Source of the DNA: Pseudomonadota bacterium
GTDB lineage: Bacteria; Pseudomonadota; Gammaproteobacteria; Steroidobacterales; JBCBZW01
Direction of reading: 5' to 3'
DNA length: 64,000 nt
Assembly: GCA_039815145.1 (NCBI GenBank)
Contig: JBCBZW010000005.1
Location: forward strand, 38,378-102,377
Every line of letters starts with the position of its first letter. Position 1 is the stretch's first letter. Of the stretch, positions 37,877 through 47,564 are shown one piece after another. The translations under genes were made by a program, and so were the position numbers. The notes under the pieces were generated by a model. The model saw only the letters and a program-made list of their open reading frames with translations. It did not search any database and was not told the DNA's origin.

Positions 37877-40189
37877 TCAGTACACCGTCACGTTGTCGAA
37901 GGCGGCGCTGGTCCCATCCGTCGCCAACCCGAACCGACCGCTCGCGATGGAGGTGTCGGTAAACGGGGTGGTCGAGCGGCCATTCACCGTCATCTGGATC
38001 CTACTCCCTTGGAATCGCAGACCTACGACGTAAGACTTGTTCGGCGTCATGGGGTCGATCGGAAGCTGCGGCCCAAGCGCCGTGAGCACCCCGTTCTCCA
38101 CCTTGAACAGGCGCGCCGAGGCGCCGGCGAGGATGGCGGTGTAGTAGGTGTTGCCATCCGCGCTCACCCGCCCAGCCAGGCCGAGCTTCTGTCCACCCCC
38201 TAAATAGGTCACCTTGGCGGACAGGGTGTAGTTGGCCCGATCTCCCCCCGTCACCGACAGGTGCCGGCCATTGGTGTCGAGCTGGCGGTACTGCTGATCG
38301 ATCAGCTGCCAATCACCGGACACGGGCGTCCAACCGCCGAGGCCCTCGTTGAAGTCCGAGAATCCCTGCACGGGCTCGTCGATACGAATACGCTCGTTAA
38401 CACCGATCCCGGTGTGGATCGAGCGCACGCCGCTCGGCCAGTCCACGCGCAGGCTGGTCACCGCCGTGTCCGTGCCGAGGCCGAAGTGCAGCTCACGCGG
38501 GCCGCTGGCGGAGAAGCATCTGCCGCCTCGCATCACGCGCACGATCTTGCGCACGCCACCATCGGCGGTCTGCGTGGTGACCTCGACGCGGGCACCGATC
38601 GCATCCTCGCTGCTCACCACGCCGTGCAACTCCACGAACAACCACCCGAGGGCGTTGCCGCCATCGTTGCGGAAGAACCGGTTCGGCTCGCCGCTCTCGA
38701 TCAGCGGCTGAATGATCTCCGTACCGCCCTTGATCATCGGCAGGTCCACATCTCCGTCCTTATCGAAGTCTGTGAAAGTGATGGCGTGACCGCGATAAGG
38801 GAATTCCGCATCGCAGGCGTCGCCGCCGGCCCGCGTATAGGCCTCGGCGGGCATGGCGCCTGGATCGCTGGGATCAGCAGCACTCATGTCATCACTAGCG
38901 ACAAAGGCACCCTCAGCCCCCAATTCCGGCGTCGGCGCTGTCGGCGCTACGCACTGCGGATCATCAACCGCCGGGTAATCGAAGAGCGAGGAGGCCAGGC
39001 GGAAGCGCACCGTGCCCGCCTCGGCGAACTCGTTCATGTAGAGGCGATCCGCTTCGCCGCCCGTGGGCCCGCCGTTGGCGGTGATGATGTCCTCGTAGCC
39101 ATCGTTGTTCAGATCGCCGATCTGACAGCCCATCACTTTGGCCGGTAGATCAAAGCCCGCCGCGTCCGTGGCGTTGATGAACTGCCAGTTGCCCCGGTTC
39201 AGCAGGAGCACGTGCTTGCTGGTGTTGCCCTGGCGCGAGTGGGCGAAGACGAAGATGTCCAACAGGCCGTCGTTGTTGAAGTCCGCGTTAGCGCTGGCCC
39301 AGGTGCGATCACCAACGCCGAGCGCGTCCTCATCGAGGGGCATCTCCTGGAAGGTGCCATCGCCCATGTTGCGCATGAGGCGGTAGTTGTCTTCCGTGCC
39401 TAGCTGGCGGTAGGCCTCCTCGGGGATGAAGACGTCGATCCAGCCATCGTTGTCGTAGTCACCCCAGGCGCCGGTCTTGGTGGAGATGCCGCCGACGATG
39501 TTCGCCTCCTGCGACACATCGGTGAAGGTGCCATCGCCGTTGTTGCGGAACAGGGAGTCGCGGTAGCCGAGGCCGTCGGGCAGCTCGAGCAGGGTGTCGC
39601 GCACCACCTTGGAGAACACGAACAGGTCGGAATCACCGTCGCGATCGTAGTCCGCCCAGTGGCCAGACAGGGATGCGGTCGGCACCCAGTCGCCACCGGC
39701 GTCCTTAGGGCCGCGAATGCCGGCGGCCTCGGAGACGTCGGTGAAGTTGCCGTTGCCGTCGTTCTCGAACAGGTAGTCGAGACCGACCGTCTCCTGTCCA
39801 CCTACGGCGAGGAAGATGTCCGGATCACCGTCGTTGTCGTAGTCGGCCGCGGCGTTGCCGAAGGTGGCGATACCTTGCACCAGCGTTTGGCCGCGCTCGA
39901 AGATGAAGCCGCCGTTACCGTCGGGACCGCGGTTGAAGATGATGAAGCTCTCATCGTTGCCGAGGTCCGCGCGCGAGGTGTTGTTGATGTAGAAGTCCGT
40001 CCAGCCATCGCCATCGAAGTCCGCGGCGATCTGCCCGCGGCCGTGGGTCAGGCGGTCCTGGAAGCCGAGCTCCAGGGCGATATCCACCAGCGTGGGATCC
40101 GAGACCTGGGCGATGGCGGGTGCCGCGAGAGCGCCCGCGAGTGAAGCGGTGGCGAGGATAGCGAGCGATCTTCGGTTTCTTGTTATCAC
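37877..40189 (-). CDS. Exported FG-GAP/VCBS repeat protein with UnbV domain and C-terminal jelly-roll-like domain
   Basis: The 770-residue protein opens with a signal peptide (RRSLAILATASLAGALAAPAIAQ). I count seven calcium-loop motifs of DxDxDG type (for example DFDGDGWTDFY, DYDNDGDPDIF, DFDKDGDVDLP), as expected for a seven-bladed FG-GAP propeller. A UnbV (ASPIC) domain follows at about 490-600 (SSEDAIGARVEV, LHFGLGTDTAV, VDWPSG). The last 160 residues look like a lectin-type beta-sandwich (GGWTPVSGDWQLIDQQYRQ, FDNVTVY). Related proteins are extracellular adhesins or CRTAC1-like; bacterial roles are unknown. It is the last of three such genes on this strand, separated from the previous one by a strong terminator. 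Confidence 0.85.
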   Translation of the reverse strand: MITRNRRSLAILATASLAGALAAPAIAQVSDPTLVDIALELGFQDRLTHGRGQIAADFDGDGWTDFYINNTSRADLGNDESFIIFNRGPDGNGGFIFERGQTLVQGIATFGNAAADYDNDGDPDIFLAVGGQETVGLDYLFENDGNGNFTDVSEAAGIRGPKDAGGDWVPTASLSGHWADYDRDGDSDLFVFSKVVRDTLLELPDGLGYRDSLFRNNGDGTFTDVSQEANIVGGISTKTGAWGDYDNDGWIDVFIPEEAYRQLGTEDNYRLMRNMGDGTFQEMPLDEDALGVGDRTWASANADFNNDGLLDIFVFAHSRQGNTSKHVLLLNRGNWQFINATDAAGFDLPAKVMGCQIGDLNNDGYEDIITANGGPTGGEADRLYMNEFAEAGTVRFRLASSLFDYPAVDDPQCVAPTAPTPELGAEGAFVASDDMSAADPSDPGAMPAEAYTRAGGDACDAEFPYRGHAITFTDFDKDGDVDLPMIKGGTEIIQPLIESGEPNRFFRNDGGNALGWLFVELHGVVSSEDAIGARVEVTTQTADGGVRKIVRVMRGGRCFSASGPRELHFGLGTDTAVTSLRVDWPSGVRSIHTGIGVNERIRIDEPVQGFSDFNEGLGGWTPVSGDWQLIDQQYRQLDTNGRHLSVTGGDRANYTLSAKVTYLGGGQKLGLAGRVSADGNTYYTAILAGASARLFKVENGVLTALGPQLPIDPMTPNKSYVVGLRFQGSRIQMTVNGRSTTPFTDTSIASGRFGLATDGTSAAFDNVTVY

Positions 40190-40258
40190 GAGAGGCTCCG
40201 TCCGTAGTGTTGCCTGCGTGGAATCAGTGTAGCCCCGAAATCCTCGGGGCGGTAACGA

Positions 40259-40292
40259 AAAAGGCCCGGGACACAGGCGTCCCGGGCCTTTT
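40259..40292 (-). terminator. Strong rho-independent terminator
   Basis: A perfect 14-bp stem (AAAAGGCCCGGGAC with GTCCCGGGCCTTTT) and 6-base loop lies about 20 bases after the stop of the minus-strand gene 40313-42394. On the minus strand the stem ends in TTTTT. The next gene at 40189 therefore likely has its own promoter. Confidence 0.85.
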
Positions 40293-40312
40293 CGCGACGG
40301 CGTTAGCGCCGA

Positions 40313-42394
40313 TTAGTTGGCAGGCGCTTGCGCAAACACCCGCGTGTGGTCACGGTGGGTCACGGAGCTGTTCACCCCGAGACGGGCACCGTAACGCGTC
40401 AGGCCCGGCGCCGCAGCGTCGGACAGACGCACCAACACGTTGATGCTGGCGCCGGCAGGCAACGTAACGGAGCGGGTGCTACCCACGAGGGTTTCCGCAT
40501 CCGGGGTCACCTCCACGAACCAGAGCTCGCGGGTGAGCTCCTCATCGCTGTGGTTGGTGATCGCAACGTTGTAGGCCACAACCCCACCCTCGGTCACCAG
40601 GCGAGTGTCCGCCGGGAACGTCGCCGTCATCTGCGGCTCGGTCACGGTGACGGTCTGGTTGGTGTCGAGGAACAGCTGCTCCTGCGTCACGCCACTCGGG
40701 AAACGCACGGTGAGGTCGACGAAGTTAGCGCCGGCCAGACCGAAGTGGGCCTTCATGGAGTGCGTGGACATGAAGCTCGCACCGCCCGAGATTTCGCGCA
40801 TCAAGGTCACACCGCCCGCCTTGGCTTCCACGCGCGAGCCGATGCCGTCGCGGTTGCCGAGCGTGCCTACGGTCTTCACCTTCAGCCAGTTGTTGCCGTT
40901 GGCGTTCATGTAGTTGTTGCGGTAGAGAGCGTTGTAGCCGTGCAGGTTGCCGAGGTAGGCGTCCACGTCACCGTCATCGTCGATGTCGGAGATGGCCACA
41001 CTGCGGTAGTAACCGGTGCTGCTCATGCCCGCCGGCTCGTGCACTTCCAGGAACGCTGCGTCGCCGAAGTTGACGCCGCGGTTGCGGTAGAAGTAGCAGG
41101 GGTTCAGGTGGATGTGGCCGGTGCCGGTCTCAGGATCCGCGTTGCAGCTAGGATCGGTGCTAGGCAGGCAGACATCGCCGTCCTCGAAGAAGTCCTGCCA
41201 CTTGCCGGTCTCGGCGAAGGGCGGCACACCACCGTTACAGACCAGCAAGTCTTCCCAGCTGTCACCGTCGAAGTCGAAGAAGGCGTTGCCCCAGCTCACC
41301 ATGCCGAGGCCGCGGTAGATACCGACGTCCGCCGACTGGATATTGAGGTCACCGGCCTTCTCGGTGAAGGTGCCGTCACCGTTGGCTACACCGAACTCGT
41401 TCTCGCCCACGTCCGACATGTAGTAGTCGAAGAAACCGTCACGGTTGTAGTCGCCGATGGCGATGCCCATGCCGGCCTGTGCGTAGTCGAAGCCCGAGGG
41501 GGCGCTGACGTCGGTGAAGATCCACCCGCCGTTGCCGTCCGCGCCATCGTTGCGGAACAGGCGGTTCGGCGCCGTGCGTACGGCACCGAAGTCGTTCACG
41601 ACCATGAGGTCGATGTCGCCATCGTTGTCGTAGTCGGACCAGGTGGCTGCCAGCTCACACCCGGCACGCTCGGAGACACCACGATCGATGCCCGTCGCGC
41701 CCGCGACGTTGGTGAAGGTGCCGTCGCCGTTGTTGTGCCAGAGGTAGTCGTTGAAGCACTGGGGGCCGGGGCCCGGATCGATCTCCGTCTCATCGCCCGG
41801 ATTCGGCGGGATACCGACACCCGCCACGTGGTTGCCCGCGTAGAGGTCGAGGTAGCCGTCGTTGTCGTAGTCGCCCCAGACGGTGCTGGCCGTGTTGTAG
41901 ATGTCGACCGTGCCCGCGCCGTCGATGTCGCTGAGGCCAGCGGTGTCGGTGACGTCCTCGAAGGAGAGCGTACCGGTCTCGATCAGCAGGTTCTTGAACA
42001 GGCGGTTCTGACCGAAGTTGGCGACGTGGATGTCCTGGTCGCCGTCGTTGTCGTAGTCCGCGCTGGAGACGCCGTGACTCAGGATGTCGCAGGCGGCAGC
42101 GCCGGCGGCGTCCGGCACGGGCGCGAACTGGCCCGAGCCGTTGTTCAGCCACATGCTGTTGCAGCCGTTCAGAGCCAGGTAGAGGTCGTCGTCGCCGTCG
42201 TTGTCGACGTCGATCCAGCCTGCGCCCACGCCGATGGGCATTTCCATGCTGATCGGCGCGGTGACGAGGGTTTCGACTTCAACGCCCGACGAGGCGGTGA
42301 TGTTGGTGAAGGCCTGGGCGGCAGCAAGCCCTGGCGTCAGCCAGACTGCGCTCGCGACCGCCGCGACGAGGATTCCATGTCCGTTCTTGTTCAT
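40313..42394 (-). CDS. Exported FG-GAP/VCBS repeat protein with UnbV and C-terminal Ig-like domain (paralogue of 48014)
   Basis: The start at 42394 (MNKNGHGI) has ACGGAG upstream and gives a 693-residue protein with a signal peptide (VAAVASAVWLTPGLAAAQA). Seven DxDxDG motifs are seen (DVDNDGDDDLY through DIDDDGDVDAY). The UnbV domain (about 500-600) includes GNRDGIGSRVEA and AHFGLAGANFVDL. The C-terminal domain begins VTEGGVVAYNVAITNHSDEE. N-terminal, propeller and C-terminal regions all resemble the gene at 48014, so the two are close paralogues on opposite strands. Conserved cysteines (NGCN, AACD, a C-x-C-rich loop near residues 400-440) may form disulphides. Function unknown. Confidence 0.85.
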   Translation of the reverse strand: MNKNGHGILVAAVASAVWLTPGLAAAQAFTNITASSGVEVETLVTAPISMEMPIGVGAGWIDVDNDGDDDLYLALNGCNSMWLNNGSGQFAPVPDAAGAAACDILSHGVSSADYDNDGDQDIHVANFGQNRLFKNLLIETGTLSFEDVTDTAGLSDIDGAGTVDIYNTASTVWGDYDNDGYLDLYAGNHVAGVGIPPNPGDETEIDPGPGPQCFNDYLWHNNGDGTFTNVAGATGIDRGVSERAGCELAATWSDYDNDGDIDLMVVNDFGAVRTAPNRLFRNDGADGNGGWIFTDVSAPSGFDYAQAGMGIAIGDYNRDGFFDYYMSDVGENEFGVANGDGTFTEKAGDLNIQSADVGIYRGLGMVSWGNAFFDFDGDSWEDLLVCNGGVPPFAETGKWQDFFEDGDVCLPSTDPSCNADPETGTGHIHLNPCYFYRNRGVNFGDAAFLEVHEPAGMSSTGYYRSVAISDIDDDGDVDAYLGNLHGYNALYRNNYMNANGNNWLKVKTVGTLGNRDGIGSRVEAKAGGVTLMREISGGASFMSTHSMKAHFGLAGANFVDLTVRFPSGVTQEQLFLDTNQTVTVTEPQMTATFPADTRLVTEGGVVAYNVAITNHSDEELTRELWFVEVTPDAETLVGSTRSVTLPAGASINVLVRLSDAAAPGLTRYGARLGVNSSVTHRDHTRVFAQAPAN

Positions 42395-42496
42395 CGTGAA
42401 CTCCGTGCGTGTGCTTTTGATGTTCTTTTGCGTGGTGTGCGACTCACGCGAGGGTGAGCCGCACACCGCATCAAGGGCTGCGTCAGCAGCGTCTAC

Positions 42497-44668
42497 TTAT
42501 TGCTTGATGAGCGCCTTGATTTCGACGTTGGTCTTGAGGGATGCGACACCCTCCTGACCGCGACGAATCAAGCCCTGGGTGAACATCGTGCCGCTCACAC
42601 CCGGGGGAACATCGGCATCAGGCACGTTGGCGATGATGGTAGCGGTGCCGGCGTTGTTCGCCGTGGCCACGCCCACCAGCTGGCCGCCGGCGATGTCGAG
42701 GCACAGCCCGCCCATGACGGCGAAGCAGCGACCCTCGGGGGAGAGACCCTGCTGGCTGCCGAACATGTAGACGGTTTCGCCTGGACGCATGCCTTCGACC
42801 ACCAGCTCCACGGTCTGGCCGCGGATCCAGGTGCCGGAGGTGTACGGCTCTTCCGCCACCACGGTGATGGCCTGGTTGGTGTCGACGCCGAAGACCGACG
42901 TGGAGAAGCCGCTGGCCCACTCGACCCACACCTGCTGAACGGACTCGTTGGTGCCGAGACCGAAGTGCGCCATGGTCTCGCCGTGGCCGAGGTAGTTGCT
43001 GCCCTTCTCCATGTAGACCTGGCGAACGTTGCCGTTCTCATCGCCAGCGCGCACGCGGACCAGAGCGCCCACGCCTTCCGGCGCCAGGCGGTTGACCGCG
43101 CTGGTGTCGAGGTAGACGTGCAGCCAGTTGGCATCGGCGGGCGTACCGCTCTCGGCGGTGATCAGATCGTTGCGGTAGAGGCGGAACTGGCCGGTGTCGG
43201 CGATGATGTCCGCGTAGTCCGCCGGATCCACGCCGGGGTAGTCGGTCTCGTTGATCTCGATCGTGTTGGCCGTGATCACGAAGTCGAGGTCACCGTCCTT
43301 GTCGTAGTCGAACTGGTACAGGCCACGGCCCTGCAGGCGGTGGTCGAGATTCCAGTCGTTCTGCACGGCCGTGAAGGTGCCGTCGCCCATGTTCTTGAAC
43401 ATGCGCGTTTCGATGTTGTGGAACTGGGTGCCCGTGACCGGGTCCGTGCCGGTGCCGTCGCAGCTGCCCGGAGGCACTTCGCGACCCTGGCTCTCACCGC
43501 AGTCACCCCAGATGATCCAACCGTTGGTGTGGGCGATGTCTTCCCAACCGTCGTGGTCGAAATCCTTCATGGTGGCGCCCCAGCCCCAACCACCGTCGCG
43601 GATACCGATCTCGTCGAAGCCGTCCGCGGAGGGCAGCTCGAAGAAGGTGTGGTTGCCGCGGTTCTCGTACATGCGGTTGCCGTCGTTGTCGGCGCCGAGG
43701 TACGAGGGATCGATGGCGGTGATGAACCAGTCGACCAGACCGTCACGGTTGTAGTCACCGACGGCCGTGCCCATGCCGTTGTGCACGCGGTTCGAGCCGA
43801 AGATGTTGAGGTTGGTGAAGGTGCCGTCGCGGTTGTTGACGAAGTAGCGTGACGCGCCGAAGTCACCGGCGATCAGCAGCTCCGGGTAACGGTCGCCGTT
43901 CATGTCCGCGAAGATGCCGCCGAAGGCGCGCGGGCCCACGTTGGCACCGCCCTCATCGAACACACCAGCGGTGGCGGTAACGTCCGTGAAGGTGCCGTCG
44001 CCGTTGTTCATGTAGAGGGTGGTCTGGTTGGTGTCGTGCGGGTTGCCCTTGCTGTGCCAGCCGCCGAACCAGAGGTCTAGGTCACCATCGAGATCGTAAT
44101 CCGCCCAAGTGGAGCTATAGCCGTCGAAGGCCGTGTTGGTGCCGGTGCGGTTGGAGGTGTGGTTGAAGGCCACACCAGCCGCGTCGGCCACGTTCACAAA
44201 GCTGCCGCCATCGTTGCGGTAGAGCTTGTGCTCACCGTCTTTGGCGTCGGGCATGTCGCCCATGCTGGTCACGAACAGGTCGATGTCGCCATCGCTGTCG
44301 TAGTCACCGGCCGCTGCACCGCCACCGCGGTAGAGGTCGGTGAGCCCCCAGGCAGCCGCTTCTTCCGTGAAGGTGCCGTCGCCCTGGTTGATGAACAGTC
44401 GGTCGTTATCCAGACCACCGCCGATGACGAAGATGTCGGGGTAGCCGTCGCCGTTGAAGTCAGCCACCGTGCCGCCGCCGTGCATGCGCGCGCCTCCGGT
44501 GTCTTCTGCCAAGCCGTATTTCCAGGTGACGCCGGCGCCGGCAGTGGCGTCGACGAAGCTGGGCGTCGCAGCGTGCGCGCTGGCAGCGAGAGCTAGGGTG
44601 GCAGCGGAGACGGCTACGCGAAGCGCGTAGGCCCCCGATACCCGGAATGATCCCTGAGTGCGGTCCAT
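42497..44668 (-). CDS. Exported FG-GAP/VCBS repeat protein with UnbV domain
   Basis: The start at 44668 (MDRTQGSF), with AGAGGAAA upstream, gives 723 residues and a signal peptide (LRVAVSAATLALAASAHA). Seven calcium-loop motifs are readable (DFNGDGYPDIF to DYDKDGDLDFV). UnbV follows (about 525-620): GVGALVRVRAGDENG, AHFGLGTNESVQQVWVEW. The C-terminal part (about 630-723) has two Cys around GRCFAVMGGLCLDIAGG, perhaps a disulphide loop, and differs from the other three FG-GAP proteins. A 24-bp palindrome lies 166 bp upstream, in the likely promoter region. It precedes the 42394 gene by 102 bp. Confidence 0.85.
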   Translation of the reverse strand: MDRTQGSFRVSGAYALRVAVSAATLALAASAHAATPSFVDATAGAGVTWKYGLAEDTGGARMHGGGTVADFNGDGYPDIFVIGGGLDNDRLFINQGDGTFTEEAAAWGLTDLYRGGGAAAGDYDSDGDIDLFVTSMGDMPDAKDGEHKLYRNDGGSFVNVADAAGVAFNHTSNRTGTNTAFDGYSSTWADYDLDGDLDLWFGGWHSKGNPHDTNQTTLYMNNGDGTFTDVTATAGVFDEGGANVGPRAFGGIFADMNGDRYPELLIAGDFGASRYFVNNRDGTFTNLNIFGSNRVHNGMGTAVGDYNRDGLVDWFITAIDPSYLGADNDGNRMYENRGNHTFFELPSADGFDEIGIRDGGWGWGATMKDFDHDGWEDIAHTNGWIIWGDCGESQGREVPPGSCDGTGTDPVTGTQFHNIETRMFKNMGDGTFTAVQNDWNLDHRLQGRGLYQFDYDKDGDLDFVITANTIEINETDYPGVDPADYADIIADTGQFRLYRNDLITAESGTPADANWLHVYLDTSAVNRLAPEGVGALVRVRAGDENGNVRQVYMEKGSNYLGHGETMAHFGLGTNESVQQVWVEWASGFSTSVFGVDTNQAITVVAEEPYTSGTWIRGQTVELVVEGMRPGETVYMFGSQQGLSPEGRCFAVMGGLCLDIAGGQLVGVATANNAGTATIIANVPDADVPPGVSGTMFTQGLIRRGQEGVASLKTNVEIKALIKQ

Positions 44669-44833
44669 TGCTGTTTTTCCTCTGTGAAGTAGTCGTGTCA
44701 CCCGCGTTTTTTATTCTGGACACCGACGGCTCGCGGGACCCGGCGGTGTGCTTTCGTTGTTGATCGAATTCTTGAATTCTGACATGAGCATCCGGTGCAC
44801 CTGAATCCAAGTCAAGGGTGTCGCACGGATGCG

Positions 44834-44857
44834 GCGACCGACCGATCGGTCGGTCGC
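44834..44857. promoter_or_regulatory. 24-bp perfect palindrome related to TetR-type operators
   Basis: Each half reads GCGACCGACCGA (or its complement), and the core is ACCGACCGATCGGTCGGT. It shares the ACCGACC half-site with the operators at 9981 and 10689, but here the halves are separated by four bases (GATC) rather than abutting. It lies between the cytochrome gene stop and the 44668 gene start. A terminator is less likely, as there is no loop or T-run. Confidence 0.55.
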
Positions 44858-44906
44858 CCGACTCACGCCGCACGGCCTCGCCGCCGACGGCATGATTTCG
44901 CTGGCA

Positions 44907-47564
44907 TCAATCGATGTCGTCCCCGTCCAGGACGCCATCTTCATTACGATCGATCCCCATGCGCTCGCCGCTTCCCGGGGGCACGCAAGTGAACGTAAGC
45001 GATTGGCCCGGCCGCTGGCTGATCTGCAGTAGCGCACGAATCGAGAGCGGAGAGTCGCCCTCACGGTCGGTGCGGAACTGGCCGTTCGCCTGCCGCACCG
45101 CACCACGCGGCGCACCGCCCCAGATGCCCTTGACGATCAGGTCGCAGGCCGGTCGCGGCGAGGTCACACCGGACTGCTGCAGTAAGGTCACCAGTTGCCC
45201 GCGCACCTGCTGGATGTTGCCCTGGGCCAGGGTCACCTGCTGGCCCACCACGGGCAGCATCTCCGCGTCCGACGCCATCAGGAAGTCCACCACCTCGCGG
45301 CGCTGCACATCGCTCTCCAGGGTGAAGTCCTGGAGGAAATTGAACATCGTGTCCCAGGCCCCGTCGTGGGTGAAGCCGAAGCCGCGGACCTGGTCGCCGA
45401 GCACCGGCAGCCCCTCGTCGTCGAAGCCTCGTGAGCGCCCAAAGAAGCCCACCTTGGTGTACATATTGCGGATGTGCGGGATCTTCAGCGGTTGTCGGAC
45501 CACCCCAGCGTTGCGACGAATCACCGTGAAGCCGTTGGTGCCGAAGCGCCCTGCCACCACGTCGACCACGTGGCACGCGTTGCAGGTCTGATCCTGATCG
45601 GACGGCACCGTGTTGTAGGCGTCGAAGCCGCGCTGCTGCACCGGCGTGAGCTGGTTGTTGAGGTTACGCACCGGGTTAGGCGGGTAGTGGATCGTGAGGG
45701 CGAACTCGGCGAAGGCCTGCATCTCCTCGTCCGACAACACGTCCTCGCGTCCGATGAGCCCCTTGAAGGCACCGTTGAAGGCGCGGAAGGCGGCCTGCGT
45801 ATCGAAGGCGTCGCCGATCTCCGGGTCGTTCGCGCCCGAGCGATCACCGCGCCAGTGCATGGGCCCATGGTTGGTCATGCCGCGGAAGCTCTGGGTGGTC
45901 ATCGGCCCCTTCATCGGGTGGAAGTCGCGCGGGAACCCTGGCGGCAGTTCCAGGAACAGCGGATTGAGGTTCTCCAGCACGCTGCCGTCGGGATCACCCA
46001 AATCCCACGCGAGGTGATCGACATCGCCGAAGATGTGGCAGCCGGCGCAGGAGGAGTCGCCTCGGGAGGAGGTGAAGCGCGCGTCGTAGAGGAAACGCCG
46101 ACCGTCCGTGACCACCGGCGGTTCCGGGCTGAACATCGGCACCACGTCGATCTCCGCCTGGCTGTCGAGATCAACGACGGAGATGCTGTTGTTGAAGCGC
46201 GTCAGCACGTAGAGGCGATCGCGATCGCTGTCGAGGACGAGGCCGCTCGGGCCGCCGCCGCTCAGCTCGATGTGGCTAGCGGGGTCCGGGGTAAAACTGT
46301 CGTCGATCAGCTCGCCGGTGTCGAACACACCTACCTTGGAAGATCCGTAGGCGGCCACGTAAAGCTGGTCGCCGGCGGGGTTGAACACCATCTCCAGCGG
46401 CGTGGCCAGGCTGGCGTCGTTCTCCTCGGGGGTACCGAGGAAGCGGTCGTAGTCGATGTGCTTGTTGAGGTGGCGGGGCATCACGGCATTGCCGCTGTCC
46501 AGATCCACCACGGTGATGCGGTTCTCGATGAAGTGGCCACGCACGGTGGAAGGCGCGAAGTCACCGACACCCTCGAAACGCACGATGTTGCGCGCGTCCA
46601 GGTTACTCACGAAGAGTTCACCGCCGGTGGGGCTCACCGCCATGTTGAACAGCGTGGTGCCTACCCCGCTGATGCGGTCCACCTCGACCGGGGTCTCGGC
46701 TGCCGCATCGATGACGAAGACGTCGTAGTCCGGCAGGCTCATGCGCACGGCCGGGGTCCACTCCATGCCGTTGCCGTCGAACCAGCGGTTCTGATCGTCC
46801 GCTTGCACGATCATGCCGATGTCGATGGGTGCAGGCACACCGTCCACGTTGGTGTCGGGGTCGCCGATCTCGCCAAGCACCGAGTCGCGATGGAGCACGC
46901 TGGTGCGGTTGCCTGAGTAGAACACGCCGGCGTACACCGTGTTGCCGTCGGGCGACACGGCCAGGGGACGGGGGGTGTCGCCAAACATCTGCAGCACCGT
47001 GAGCGGCGCGCTGCGATCATTGGCGTCGAAGACCCACACGTCCGTTCGCCCTTCGCTCAGCAGCGAATCGAACGGAAACGGCGAATGCTGGCCGCGGTGG
47101 GCGGTGGTGATGAACGCGCGGTCACCGTTCGGGCCCGCGAACACGATATCGCGCGGCTCGTCCCCCACGAGCAGCGTGTCCACCACCCGGGGGATGCGGT
47201 CCGCAGCCGACAGGTCGACGATGCTTATCGAGTCGGACAGGTGGTTCACCACCCACACCTCGGTGGCGCTGCGCACCGCCACCGCCACCGGCTCCATGCC
47301 GACGGGCACGCTGGCGACGTGGATCAACTCGGCCGGAGTGACGTTGAACACCTCCAGGCGATTGTCCGGCGTGTTGACGACGAACAGACGAGCCCCTTCG
47401 GGCGACAGCGCCATGGGGCGCACCTGTCCGGACTCGAAATTCACAAAGCTGGATTGAGCGAGGGCGAGTTGGGTGGAGCCGATCGCCACGAGCGCGAGGG
47501 CGAGCTTGGCGAACCATCCGGCCATGGGCCGGCGGCGCGATCCTACGAATGCGGAAAAGGCCAT
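44907..47564 (-). CDS. Exported beta-propeller / dihaem cytochrome c protein
   Basis: The start at 47564 (MAFSAFVG) is chosen because AAGGAGG lies nine bases upstream. The 885-residue protein has a signal peptide (LALALVAIGSTQLALAQ). Residues about 40-520 show YVTN/NHL-like propeller repeats (for example VVNHLSDSISIVDL, LYVLTRFNNSISVVDL). Two haem-c sites follow: CAGCH (SSCAGCHIFGD) and CNACH (DQTCNACHVVD). The end has an EF-hand-like RMGIDRNEDGVLDGDD. Such proteins act in periplasmic electron transfer or surface redox reactions; partner enzymes are not identifiable here. It lies among the FG-GAP genes on the same strand and 449 bp from the divergent FG-GAP gene. The frame is open much further upstream but the extra residues have no signal. 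Confidence 0.85.
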   Translation of the reverse strand: MAFSAFVGSRRRPMAGWFAKLALALVAIGSTQLALAQSSFVNFESGQVRPMALSPEGARLFVVNTPDNRLEVFNVTPAELIHVASVPVGMEPVAVAVRSATEVWVVNHLSDSISIVDLSAADRIPRVVDTLLVGDEPRDIVFAGPNGDRAFITTAHRGQHSPFPFDSLLSEGRTDVWVFDANDRSAPLTVLQMFGDTPRPLAVSPDGNTVYAGVFYSGNRTSVLHRDSVLGEIGDPDTNVDGVPAPIDIGMIVQADDQNRWFDGNGMEWTPAVRMSLPDYDVFVIDAAAETPVEVDRISGVGTTLFNMAVSPTGGELFVSNLDARNIVRFEGVGDFAPSTVRGHFIENRITVVDLDSGNAVMPRHLNKHIDYDRFLGTPEENDASLATPLEMVFNPAGDQLYVAAYGSSKVGVFDTGELIDDSFTPDPASHIELSGGGPSGLVLDSDRDRLYVLTRFNNSISVVDLDSQAEIDVVPMFSPEPPVVTDGRRFLYDARFTSSRGDSSCAGCHIFGDVDHLAWDLGDPDGSVLENLNPLFLELPPGFPRDFHPMKGPMTTQSFRGMTNHGPMHWRGDRSGANDPEIGDAFDTQAAFRAFNGAFKGLIGREDVLSDEEMQAFAEFALTIHYPPNPVRNLNNQLTPVQQRGFDAYNTVPSDQDQTCNACHVVDVVAGRFGTNGFTVIRRNAGVVRQPLKIPHIRNMYTKVGFFGRSRGFDDEGLPVLGDQVRGFGFTHDGAWDTMFNFLQDFTLESDVQRREVVDFLMASDAEMLPVVGQQVTLAQGNIQQVRGQLVTLLQQSGVTSPRPACDLIVKGIWGGAPRGAVRQANGQFRTDREGDSPLSIRALLQISQRPGQSLTFTCVPPGSGERMGIDRNEDGVLDGDDID

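Noticed and set aside
40328..42457. Plus-strand ORF of 709 codons opposite an FG-GAP gene
   Set aside because: It mirrors the real minus-strand gene, has Val/Arg/His-rich low-complexity content and no domain or signal peptide. Repeated GAC/GAT codons in FG-GAP genes give long open antisense frames.
44834..44857. 24-bp palindrome as terminator for the cytochrome gene
   Set aside because: It has no loop of normal size and no T-run, and its half-site matches operators elsewhere in the window.
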